Origin: Celoporthe dispersa
Taxonomy: Eukaryota > Ascomycota > Sordariomycetes > Diaporthales > Cryphonectriaceae
Length of the DNA: 64,000 bases
Reading direction: 5' to 3'
NCBI GenBank assembly: GCA_016584495.1
Contig: WAID01000013.1
Location: 1,612,001 to 1,676,000 of the forward strand
Part shown: positions 55,302 to 64,000 of the stretch, piece after piece
How the letters are laid out: every line of letters begins with the position of its first letter
Position numbering within the stretch: position 1 is the stretch's first letter
The notes under the pieces: generated by a model
Told to the model about the DNA's origin: nothing
Database searches by the model: none
Seen by the model: the letters and a program-made list of their open reading frames with translations, nothing else
Translations under genes and position numbers: made by a program

Positions 55302-57614
55302 TTACGCTGGTGCCCCCTTTACAGGGGCCCAATTCCTCAACCACTCCCGTGCCTTGTCGAGGTTCGGCCCTTCAGACTCGGCAGCAGCAACACACCACTC
55401 TAGCTCCCAGACGCCCTCGGAGGCGAGCACATCCGCCACCATCCGCCGTTTCTGCCCACCCTCGTCTACACAAAAGAACATCGGCTTGCTCTTGTCCTCT
55501 ACCTCCGTCACGAGCGGCTTCACCTCGGCCATCAGCCCCGCCGTACCGCCAATCACGGCCTTAGCCTCGAGGCCGAGGTTCTTCCGCCCTGTCTTGCACC
55601 ACTCGTTCGCGCACCACTTCTTCCCGCAGCCCGACATGACCTGCGTGAGGTAGCGCCGCTCGATCCTCCGCCGCAGGGCCTTCCCCTCGGGGTCGTGCAT
55701 GGATGCGTACAGCGGCGAGAAGCAGATGGAGCAGAGACCAAGGTCGTTCCCTGGGCCCTGACCCATGCGCAGTCCAGCGCCGATCTGTCCCCGCGGCCCA
55801 ACACCATACAGGGTCCGTCCGCAGAGCTTGTCGCGGCAGATCTGTGGCGCCTCGCGGTATTTCTTGTCGAGTTCGTGGTTCGCCATGTGTGCCGGCATGT
55901 CACGGAGCCTGATAATCTTGCCGCAGAGGTGGCAGTCTGTTGTGCGGGTACCGTCTACCCGCTCGTGAGGCGTCAGACCTGTGATGGCTGTCTCGGCCTC
56001 CGATGCAGGGTCGGCAGGGTCACCTTCCTGCGGCACTTCCAGGTGACAGAACTGGCAGAGGATGAGTTTCGATGGGCACACGGTCGTGCGGTGACGCGCG
56101 AGGAGAGGGAGTGAGGGAAATGTCTGCTCTGGCCCGCAGCTAGGGCAGGCGTGTGGTGTGTGAAATATCGCGTCATGCTTGGCTTTGCTCGCAGCACTAC
56201 TGCCGAAGCCGTCACCAAAGTCGCAATGCCAGTGATTCTGCCACTCTAGAGACCGTTTCTGGAAGACGTTCTTGCAGTGTGGGCAGACCACATTGTTGCG
56301 TAGACAAAAGTTCTCGTGCAGCATCATGGTGCGCTTTGGTATCCACTGGAGGCAGTTCTTGCACTGCTCTTCGTCTGCTGCATGTTCTACCGCAGCATCT
56401 GTGACACCTGCTACCTCATCATCTGAGGCAGCTCTCGCCCGTAATATGAAGGGCCGTGGTCGCATCGTAGGCGGTCTTCCGTCCGCCGGAGGAATGTACC
56501 CGTGGACCGATAGCCACAGACCATCTGCACCGTCTAGCTCCGCATTCCGCGCAGACAGAACAAGCTCCTTGCTGCCCTGCAGCGGGCTCGATAGCTCCCC
56601 AAAGACATGCTCGGAGTCGCGCGGCGGAACACGAGAGCGGGCGGAACGAGGACTGACAAAGAGGTCGATCTCATCACCATCCTGGATGCCGCTCAGGCTT
56701 ATCACCAGGTCCCTGGTCTTGTCCCACGAGTCGAGCTCATAGTCCACATATTCTCCCTCAAGCACCTGGCCCTGCACAGGCTTCCATATATCGATTGGGC
56801 CCCCGGCCGAGCTTCCATCGGCAGTTCCCGGCGCCCGCTGCGCCTTAGCCATGATCTGTCGCACTGTCTCCCGTGCCTGCTCCTCATTGAGCGCTTCGAT
56901 GTCGACCTGTAAATCTGTGTCCACGACGCATATACCGTCGCCCTCGGGTTCGAACTTGTCCACCAGGAACTGGAAGGTCTCGCCCTTGACACCGCGGACC
57001 GACAGCACCGCGTCCTTGGTCAGGGTGGTGAACGCGCCACGCATGTGCCGTTCCAAGAGCGCCTTCCAGTCGTCTGGATTGTACCCGGCCTCTAGGGGCC
57101 GTAGTCTCACATATGTACCTTTTGGTAATGCCTTTGCCTCTACTCGTATCTGCGGTTGATCCGCAACCCCGTTGGAGCCGGTCGACCTCGTATCCTGCTG
57201 CTGCGCTGTATGGCCATCGCCTGAGCGGGCGGCTTCTTTGATGTCAAGAGCCTCGACAAGGTACGGACTCAGCGCGACATCCCCCTCCTCGGCAGAAAAC
57301 TCCCGTATGCCCGCGTAGACCATGTTTCCATTGAAGGGGTTGACGAGCCGGAACATGAGGGGATTTGGCAGCTGGCCGACAAAGCCGGCTAAGGAGTCGG
57401 AGTATTCAGGTCTGGCAGACCGGATATATGGGTTTGAGGGGTCGTATGCAGAGCCGAGGTTGGTCGTCTGCTTGGCAGACTCGGATAGGAGGTTCTCGAG
57501 GGCTGTCTGTGGCAGGCGGATCTTGTCGCCCTCGAGACCTCTGGCAGCCCGCTCGGAAGAGGGAACAACGCTGTAAGAGGCCGACCACCTCAGAGATATG
57601 GGTTGATCCGCCAT
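55302..57614 (-). CDS. UFD1-domain protein with C-terminal zinc fingers
   Basis: Single exon, 770 residues from MADQPISLRW; an upstream in-frame ATG at 57752 is rejected because the added 46 residues are low complexity. Residues ~1-260 fit the UFD1 double-psi barrel: LRWSASYSVVP, DKIRLPQTALENLL, LPNPLMFRLVNPFNG, YAGIREFSAEEGDVALSPYL and GTYVRLRPLEAGYNPDDWK. Residues ~415-675 contain repeated Cys/His pairs (CKNCLQW, CLRNNVVCPHCKNVF, CHLCGKI, CSICFSPL) like XAF1/TRAF-type fingers. UFD1 partners NPL4 and CDC48 to extract ubiquitinated proteins. This larger fungal form is a second, zinc-finger UFD1-like protein rather than canonical UFD1 (about 360 residues). It lies divergent to an F-box gene, so both neighbours belong to ubiquitin biology. 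Confidence 0.85.
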   Translation of the reverse strand: MADQPISLRWSASYSVVPSSERAARGLEGDKIRLPQTALENLLSESAKQTTNLGSAYDPSNPYIRSARPEYSDSLAGFVGQLPNPLMFRLVNPFNGNMVYAGIREFSAEEGDVALSPYLVEALDIKEAARSGDGHTAQQQDTRSTGSNGVADQPQIRVEAKALPKGTYVRLRPLEAGYNPDDWKALLERHMRGAFTTLTKDAVLSVRGVKGETFQFLVDKFEPEGDGICVVDTDLQVDIEALNEEQARETVRQIMAKAQRAPGTADGSSAGGPIDIWKPVQGQVLEGEYVDYELDSWDKTRDLVISLSGIQDGDEIDLFVSPRSARSRVPPRDSEHVFGELSSPLQGSKELVLSARNAELDGADGLWLSVHGYIPPADGRPPTMRPRPFILRARAASDDEVAGVTDAAVEHAADEEQCKNCLQWIPKRTMMLHENFCLRNNVVCPHCKNVFQKRSLEWQNHWHCDFGDGFGSSAASKAKHDAIFHTPHACPSCGPEQTFPSLPLLARHRTTVCPSKLILCQFCHLEVPQEGDPADPASEAETAITGLTPHERVDGTRTTDCHLCGKIIRLRDMPAHMANHELDKKYREAPQICRDKLCGRTLYGVGPRGQIGAGLRMGQGPGNDLGLCSICFSPLYASMHDPEGKALRRRIERRYLTQVMSGCGKKWCANEWCKTGRKNLGLEAKAVIGGTAGLMAEVKPLVTEVEDKSKPMFFCVDEGGQKRRMVADVLASEGVWELEWCVAAAESEGPNLDKAREWLRNWAPVKGAPA

Positions 57615-59122
57615 TATATAAGTTAAGCGGAGGAGTGAGGAGGGCAGGCCTGCAGCTGTTAACGGGTCGCGGTGGACGCTGTGGAGGGGCGACGAGGCGG
57701 CCGAGCAGGTGGCAGGTCGGTGCTGTGTCTTGTAGCGTGAAAGGATTGTCATAGCAAATTGAGCATGTTCAGAGACATCTAGAGCGCTGATCTGTTCACT
57801 GGTGATGACGCGATATTTACAATCTCGGGAGGTCGTGGCAAGGTTCGAATTGCTCAGTCAGCTTCGTCGACGGGGAGTAATCAGTTCTGCGAAGTTCCAT
57901 GTGAAGCAGCTGCCAGGCGGCCAACAGCAATCGTCATCGCTCTTTCTTCGCTTCGTTGTCTGCAGGGGCAGCGGCAGTAGCCGGCAGGCAGGCTGGCCAG
58001 AGGCCTAAGCTTCAGCAGCCGTTGACGGTCCAAACGGTCCTACAGGCCTATCCCCGCACTGCAAATTGCCCTACCGCCCGCCAATACCCGCCAATACCCA
58101 CCAATCCATCACACCTCTAATCTACTCAGTAATTACTCAAGGAATTAGAGGGACAACACATGTCTCACGTCTTGTTGCACAACATCAACCATCCTGCCAT
58201 CCTGCCCACTCACTCACTGTACTACCATAGCTGTTGAGGGACGATACGATATACGGCCCGCCGATCCCACATTTCTTCTGCCTTCTGCCGCGCTCTATAC
58301 TGTTCTTGGCAGGAACACATCACTCTGCATGGTGTCAGGTTTATCACGGATGCAGACGGTGTCCAATAACATCGACAGCATTCACGGTCACTGGCTGGTC
58401 ATGCGAGCCGTGGCCAGCCTCACACGAGAGATTCTCCGCAGGAATTAATTAATCCGAGAGGTCTAGGCCACGCCACGCCACGTCTATCGCAGAAGCAGTC
58501 CTCCCAACAAAACCAACACCAGAGGAGAGGCCCAACACCCCCGACGGTTGTCTGAGAGGTCTGCGGTTGATGAGGCGGTCAACACCGTCGCATCGTGCAT
58601 TCTTTTGACAGGAACCGCAGAGAAACCTCACTGGTCTAGAAGGCGACAGAGGACACCCCCCCCCGCCAAAGAAGGAGGAAAAAAAAAACAAACACAAACG
58701 ACACGAAGCAAATGTGATATGATCAATAGGACGACGACTGTTGGCTTACAGCACGCGCGCAAGGCTACTTACTGTAAGATGTCGTGGGGTCCGTGGGTCT
58801 CACCGAGGTGACATCCCGCCTGCGTCAGTTCTCTAGCGTCCCTGTCATCAACCCTATCGAGCCTTCTCTAGTGGAGGTTCGGGGTTCAAGAGTCCTCCAC
58901 CACAACCATCAGCCGCTCGCTCGCTAGTAGTCAACTGCACCTTCCCGTCCTGGGCTTCCCACTATAAAGTTTAAACGGCCCTCACCTCTTCTCTCCCTCT
59001 TCTAGGAGATGCCCTCCATGCTCCTCACCACTCCTCTGTTTCTCCTGCTTAAGCGACACCCACTGACCTGACGGGAATTAATCGAACCCCACTTCGAAGC
59101 CAGGGCTTTGAGGCTGGCAGCC
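57615..59122. other. Divergent promoter region, UFD1-like / F-box genes
   Basis: A 1.5-kb region with no gene seen. A 10-base repeat giving three phased CCAAT boxes lies at 58077-58107 and is listed separately. A run of nine or more C occurs near 58657. Confidence 0.5.
58077..58107 (+). promoter_or_regulatory. Three helically phased CCAAT boxes
   Basis: The unit CCCGCCAATA is repeated so that CCAAT begins at 58081, 58091 and 58101, exactly 10 bases apart. CCAAT is bound by the HAP/CBC complex in filamentous fungi. Function here is inferred. Confidence 0.5.
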
Positions 59123-60898
59123 ATGGCCCTGAGCCTTGAGCAGCGTGGCGGCAGCGGACACGCTCTGCCAGGCGAGATGGATATGGAGGCAACTCCCCTC
59201 CTCTCTATATTATCCAACCCCCTCGTGCTCTCACATACTGTTGACTACCTACCCATCGCCGATACACTGAACCTGGCAGCGACTTCCAGGACCCTCCGAA
59301 GCCTGATATACCAGACACCACACGTGGTGCGCCATCTCGACCTCAGCCCGACCAAGTCTCTTAATCCCCAGGTCGTGCATCAACCCTTGGGCCGCAGATT
59401 TTCGTCCCACGACAGGACAGAAAACGCTGGAAGCAATATCGACGCCGAGCTGGACGAGGACCCCGAACTCGACGAGTATGTTCTGCACAGCCCTGTCCTT
59501 GCTCGCAGCAATGCGTGCTGATCCTGGTCATGTAGGAAGCGCGGCCCTACGCCGGTGTGGGGTGTCCTCCATGCACTGCGCGGTCAGGACTTGCTGCGCC
59601 ATGTTTCCACGCTGGTCCTTGACGGTCTGCCCGTGACATTCGAGCTCGTTCGCAGCATCATCTCTGATCCTTCTCTCCCTGTGCGCATCCTGTCCCTGCG
59701 CCAGGCCAGGTACCTCGACGAGGCAAGGCTCTGCGCGATGCTCCAGAGGCTGGCTCGTTCCAGTCGGCCCGCTGACAGGCCACGGCTGCAGGGACTGTAC
59801 TTTTTTAGCGGAAAGGAAAGGAAGCGGTTTCCAGCGACAAATGAGTTCCTCGAGGAGGAGGTCGTGTTCACCTGGAACGGGCTATCCCGGGGGATTGAGC
59901 GGCCGGGGCAGCTCACTGACACTGATACCGAGACTGATGTTGATACCCACCCGTGGTATACCCAGAAAGGAGCCATTATATCACGCCTCACCGGAAGCTC
60001 ATGGCCTTCTACCATACTAGCCTGTGCAGGAGTCATCTCGTTTGACGCTGTCTTGTGTCGGGGCCCCGCGCATCCCAACTCCCCCTGTGTACGGGACGAT
60101 CGACATGGCCGCCAACGCTCCCGCCTGGCCACAGCTCACACCTGAGCAGCGGGCGGAATGCGTCATCGCCTTGCACTCTATGGATGGCTGTGCAGGCTGC
60201 AGCTCTGCTCCTGAAGGCTGGACCGTCTGGGGCGATTTTGCTGGCGAGGGCGCCGACAGCGAGACATGTCGCTTCCCCTTGCTCGCGCCGCTGCCAGTGC
60301 ATTCCTCCAGTGTGAAAGCGGCCAAGTGTCCAGATGGTGCGCGGACAGCGCCCTCACAAGAGTCTCTCGGGAGCGACACACAGACGAAACGCTTCATCGC
60401 CCGGTGCGCCCTGTGCGTCCAAGGCCGGTGCTGCCAGAGCTGCGGCAAGTGGTGGTGCGAGAATTGCTACACCCTGGGGCCCAAGGACCCCGTTCGCACT
60501 CGAAATCTCAACAGGAACGAGGTACGAGACGGCCCCTGTACCGCGTTCAAATTTAGGTCGCGTGGAGGTCTTCTGACACGATCTTTCTCCCTCAGGGCCA
60601 CCTGATCCGCTGTTGCTGGGAATGCGGCATTCAGGTACGATCTCGTTGCTGTAGCTACTTGCTCACGTTTGGAGCTAACGCCTTCCTGGCAGTGCCATTC
60701 CTGCATCAAAGAGAGAGAGCTCATCTGCACGGTCTGCGATCTCGGGTATTGTGGTCTTCACATTCACGGATCTGTGCAGGGTAGATGCGACTGTAAGCAG
60801 TTCGACGCCCACCGTTCTCGCTCCCTCCGCTGATTTTTTCTCCAGGGTGCTCTTCACGCCAGACTGCTCAGGTGATGCGTACCTGGCGCCGCAGATGA
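59123..60898 (+). CDS. F-box-like protein with C-terminal Cys-rich region
   Basis: Exons 59123-59475, 59536-60521, 60596-60634, 60693-60792 and 60846-60898, about 509 residues if one extra base in the GGGGCCCC run at 60060-60067 is ignored. Residues ~27-75 fit an F-box (LLSILSNPLVLSHTVDYLPIADTLNLAATSRTL). A leucine-rich-like part follows (LRHVSTLVLDGLPVTFELV). The C-terminal ~130 residues carry many Cys pairs (CALCVQGRCCQSCGKWWCENC, RCCWECGIQ, CHSCIKERELICTVCDLGYC). Such proteins bring targets to SCF ubiquitin ligases. The last intron has a strong CTGAT branch and TTTCTCCAG end, giving CDWC. If unspliced, the stop would be at 60833. Confidence 0.8.
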
Positions 60899-61165
60899 TT
60901 AAACGACTAGCAGAAGACCGTGCTGATTTCGCAGAATGGGACCTACGAAGTGACGAATGGCGCTGGAAGATTTGATGGCATTTACTCGCAACGCCTCTCT
61001 ATCTTGCTCTCTCGAGGTTGAGGGAGATGGGCGACGTTTTCTTTTTTTAATTTACTTGCCTTTTTTTTTTCTTTCGGAAAATTTGATTTTGCTATATCTC
61101 ACCATTTATTTGGTAAACACCGAGGATGGACCATGATCGTGAATGTCCCCTAGACATGCAGCCCA

Positions 61166-64000
61166 TCATTTTTGCACGCTCATCTCACTGATCATGTTCC
61201 TCGTGGCCCCAGCCAACAGCTCGGGAGGACCCTCCTTGATCACCCGCCCATCAGCCATCACAAGCACTCTATCAAAGCCCGCCACAGACTCGAGGCTATG
61301 TGTCACGGCCACTACTGTGTAGCGCTTGAAGACACTCTCGATCACCCTCATGACTGTCTTCTCAGTCTCCCGGTCTACGTTGGCCGTGATCTCGTCGAGC
61401 AGCAATACGCCACCGAGCCGACCACCCTTCTCGCGGAACCGTGCACGCAGGACAGCAACAGCTAGACTAAACAGCTGCCTCTGACCCTGACTCAGCGTCT
61501 CCCTGCCCACCTCTGCGTGGATTCCGCCAGCAGCCTCTACGGCTCCGAGCAGGCCGACATCTGCCAGCGCGGCCAGGCACTCACCCTCGGTACTTCGCGA
61601 GTACGGGTCCAGAGCAAGTTTGAATGTCTGACTCGCCAGAGTGAGTACCATATCCTGTGGTACAGCTATGATCCGCTGTCGGAGGGTGTCTCTGTGGATA
61701 CGACAGAGCGGCAGGCCGTCGATGGTGATGTTGTTCTCAGTCTCAGGGGTCGGGTCGAGCAGGCGCAGCAGCAAGAGGGTCAACGAGGACTTCCCGCTGC
61801 CCGTCCGTCCCGCGATCGCGACCTTCTCGCCAGCAGAGAACCTCACCGACACCCCTCTCAGCACCAGATTCATATCCCCCGCATCGTCCTTGAAGTACCC
61901 TCCCGTAGCATACGAGGCATCCACCCTCTTGATCACGATCTCGCCCTCGGCCGGCCACGTCCCGTCGGGTCTCTGATCCTCTCCAGTACGATCCTCCTTC
62001 CCGGCCCGCTCGCCAAACTCCTTCAACCTCTTCACGGCGCCCAGGCTCATCTCCAGCTGCACCCAGCACTGCACGACAGTGTTGAGCCAGTCACCAAGCG
62101 ACATGAGCGCCACAAGCCCTGCACCCACGAGCCCTGCGCCGCCACGGCCCCGTGCTGCCGCCAGCGCCGTGAAAGCCACCGCGACGGCCGCGACCACCAG
62201 CTTCATCACGAGGTTGAGCCACATGCCCATGGCCTGCCGCAGGTACATCGGCCTGAGCGCATCGTCCAGGCGCTGGCGGTTCTGCGCCGCATACGCCGCG
62301 GCCCAGCCCAGCGCGCGGATCGAGGTGATGCCGCGCACGGCGTCGGCGAACTGCGCGTACAGAGGCGACTTGTTCTCGAGCTCCAGGAGGCGCAGCTGGC
62401 GCGAGGTGCGTAGGTAGTATCTGGCGACAGCACTCAGCGCCGCGGCGACGAGAGGGCAGGCGAGCAGGATCGGGGGCGTGCCGATGGTGATGACGACGGC
62501 CTGGCCGAGGAGAAGACACCCGACGGCGAAGGTGTTCGTGACCAGGGCCGGAAGGGAGGTGTCGACGAGGTTCATGTCCTGCGAGAAGTAGCTCACGATG
62601 ACCCCGGCGTCGGTTTCCGTCAGGTAGCGCAAGGGGGCGTGCATCAGCGCGGTCACGGCGCGGTGGTGGAGCACCGAGCCTGAGAGCCTGGCCATGCCGA
62701 CGAGGGTGATGGCGACGTAGGTGCACAGGCTTGTGAGTGCCAGGCTGTTGGTGGCGGCATAGATGCCGAGATAGAAGGCGTTGATGCGGCTGAGCGGGCC
62801 GGGGACGGCGAAGGTGTTCTCGGCCCAGGTCTTGAGCCATACCGCGCCTGCGTTTGCGAAGAAGCCGAACGAGAGGCCTGTGGCGATGGCGGCGATCATC
62901 AAGGGCGCGCCAATGGACGAGAAGTAGTGGACATAAATGTCTGTCCCATTCAGCACGCGAGAGTGATCCTCTTTGCGCTCTTCTTCGACCTCGCGGCTGT
63001 CACCGGCGGGGACCTCGTCTTCTGTCTTCTGGGCTTCTTCGTCCTCTCCTAGGTTCAACGTCACCTGTCGGTCCTGGAGGACTTCCTCGGGGCCGCCTTG
63101 ATGGAGCACCCGGCCCTCTGTGCTTAATGCGACCACACGCTGGGCCAGGGACAGGTACCGGATGGAGTGCGTGGCCCAGACGACGGTGGCTCGTCTGCGA
63201 ACGAGAAAGCCCTCGGGACGGAATAGGCGTCGGACTATTTCATCAGCGGTCGGCCGGTCAAGGCCCACGGTGAAATCATCCAGGATGTAGGTGTCGGTCT
63301 CGAGATACAGAGCGCGCGCGAGGGCGACCCTTTGCTTCTGGCCGCCGCTGAGAGTGACGCCTCCGCTGCCGATCTCCGTCGCGTCTCCCTTTGGCAGCTT
63401 GCGAAGGTCGGCTTTGAGCAGGACGGCGTCTAGAACTTCGTCGTACAATACACCGTCGAAGGTATCGAACCCGATTATGTTGGACCTGATGGTCCCGTTG
63501 ACAAGAAAGGCCGTCTGGTCACAGTAACCGATCCGGTGGTGCCGCTGGTGGAATCTGACGGTGCCTTGGGCGAATGTGGCTTCGCCCAGGAGCGCCTTGC
63601 ATAGTGTCGATTTTCCAGACGCCACTGGGCCCGTCAAGATGGTGGTTTGGGATTTAGGAAGAGTCAGGTTCAAGTCCTGAAGCTGCCACTTGTCCTGCGT
63701 CCAGCCCACCTTGAAACTGTCGAGCGTGATCGCAGGGATATCTCGCTCATCAGCAGCAATCGGCGAGGCTGACTCGAAGACCCGGTAGTCTGCGCGCTGC
63801 TCTCTGTCAAGGAACTCCTGGACACGGCCCAGGCTCGTGAACGCAGTCACCATGAACGGCACTCTTTGGAACAGCTGGCTCAGGGGCGAGGTGATCAACC
63901 GCAGGTACGACAAGCTCGCAAAGATCTGCACCAACCCCAGCCGCCGCCCGGCAGCCAGCACAAACGTCGCGACGGGGACCAGATACTCGGGCGCAAAGGC
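61166..64000 (-). CDS. ABC transporter, ABCC (multidrug-resistance) type, 5' end beyond the window
   Basis: About 945 residues of the C-terminal part are present, open to the right edge, so the gene starts outside. Order: end of the first membrane domain, first nucleotide-binding domain (Walker A GPVASGKST, signature LSGGQKQRVALARAL, Walker B TYILDDFTVGLD), second membrane domain (about 330 residues), then a second nucleotide-binding domain (GRTGSGKSSL, LSQGQRQLFSLAVAVL, VLLLDEITANVD). The first Walker B lacks the usual catalytic Glu (DDF), as is common in ABCC NBD1. The second retains it (LLDE). Full-length ABCC proteins export conjugates, toxins or drugs across plasma or vacuolar membranes. 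No intron is seen in this part. Confidence 0.92.
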   Translation of the reverse strand, partial: AFAPEYLVPVATFVLAAGRRLGLVQIFASLSYLRLITSPLSQLFQRVPFMVTAFTSLGRVQEFLDREQRADYRVFESASPIAADERDIPAITLDSFKVGWTQDKWQLQDLNLTLPKSQTTILTGPVASGKSTLCKALLGEATFAQGTVRFHQRHHRIGYCDQTAFLVNGTIRSNIIGFDTFDGVLYDEVLDAVLLKADLRKLPKGDATEIGSGGVTLSGGQKQRVALARALYLETDTYILDDFTVGLDRPTADEIVRRLFRPEGFLVRRRATVVWATHSIRYLSLAQRVVALSTEGRVLHQGGPEEVLQDRQVTLNLGEDEEAQKTEDEVPAGDSREVEEERKEDHSRVLNGTDIYVHYFSSIGAPLMIAAIATGLSFGFFANAGAVWLKTWAENTFAVPGPLSRINAFYLGIYAATNSLALTSLCTYVAITLVGMARLSGSVLHHRAVTALMHAPLRYLTETDAGVIVSYFSQDMNLVDTSLPALVTNTFAVGCLLLGQAVVITIGTPPILLACPLVAAALSAVARYYLRTSRQLRLLELENKSPLYAQFADAVRGITSIRALGWAAAYAAQNRQRLDDALRPMYLRQAMGMWLNLVMKLVVAAVAVAFTALAAARGRGGAGLVGAGLVALMSLGDWLNTVVQCWVQLEMSLGAVKRLKEFGERAGKEDRTGEDQRPDGTWPAEGEIVIKRVDASYATGGYFKDDAGDMNLVLRGVSVRFSAGEKVAIAGRTGSGKSSLTLLLLRLLDPTPETENNITIDGLPLCRIHRDTLRQRIIAVPQDMVLTLASQTFKLALDPYSRSTEGECLAALADVGLLGAVEAAGGIHAEVGRETLSQGQRQLFSLAVAVLRARFREKGGRLGGVLLLDEITANVDRETEKTVMRVIESVFKRYTVVAVTHSLESVAGFDRVLVMADGRVIKEGPPELLAGATRNMISEMSVQK

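Noticed and set aside
57615..57752. Longer N-terminus for the UFD1-like protein from the ATG at 57752
   Set aside because: The extra 46 residues are low complexity and the UFD1 motif LRWSASY begins eight residues after the second ATG, as in the family.
58860..58915. GGTTC-containing stretch resembling a tRNA T arm
   Set aside because: No D arm, anticodon stem or pairing acceptor strand could be found around it, and the B-box consensus is poor.
1..64000. CRISPR arrays, bacterial operons, riboswitches
   Set aside because: The window is eukaryotic (spliced genes, tRNA intron, LTR). No regularly spaced direct repeats of CRISPR type were seen.

Overview
The window comes from a filamentous ascomycete (Pezizomycotina, probably a Sordariomycete; the class is inferred). 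The genes carry short GT-AG introns of about 55-140 bases with CTRAY-type branch points. The content is also typical of such fungi: a CE5-CBM1 esterase, a GH43 enzyme, an asco-type laccase, a HET-domain protein, UstYa/DUF3328 and a solo LTR. All gene models were spliced by eye, and every one closes to a multiple of three once the noted single-base indels are allowed for.

Layout. 0.6-5.6 kb: secreted GH43 glycosidase, a SAM methyltransferase and a DOPA-4,5-dioxygenase-family protein. 6.7-8.6 kb: a HFCD/PPCDC-like flavoprotein domain joined to an F-box-like segment and DWW ankyrin-like repeats. 9.2-21.2 kb is a housekeeping block: dynactin p27 (minus strand), the complex I 51-kDa subunit, a PEX11-family protein and an MLP1/TPR nuclear basket protein. 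21.2-23.9 kb holds no protein gene but has an intron-containing tRNA-His and a decayed partial copy. 23.9-32.1 kb: acetylxylan esterase with CBM1, a D-erythronate-dehydrogenase-like SDR, a laccase and a small secreted protein. 34.7-40.3 kb: a quinate-permease-like sugar transporter and a Dal5-like MFS transporter.

40.3-52.3 kb is an accessory island. It contains a HET gene with an apparent frameshift, a 485-bp solo LTR with a perfect 5-bp target duplication, and relics of a secondary-metabolite cluster (MFS efflux, a methyltransferase fragment joined in frame to a polyketide ketosynthase fragment, and a P450). Next to these is an apparently intact, divergently transcribed pair: a small signal-peptide protein with 51-bp tandem repeats (candidate dikaritin-type RiPP precursor) and a five-exon UstYa/DUF3328 oxidase with both HxxHC motifs. 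This pair is the best candidate for an undescribed system.

52.3-64 kb returns to core genes: ARP6, an 8-Cys metallothionein, a UFD1/zinc-finger protein, an F-box protein and a truncated ABCC transporter.

A caution applies throughout. At least eight conserved genes contain one or two single-base apparent frameshifts, mostly in homopolymers, including genes that are unlikely to be dead (complex I 51 kDa, MLP1, ARP6). The simplest reading is homopolymer error in the assembly. Only the 45-48 kb relics have enough damage to be called true pseudogenes.
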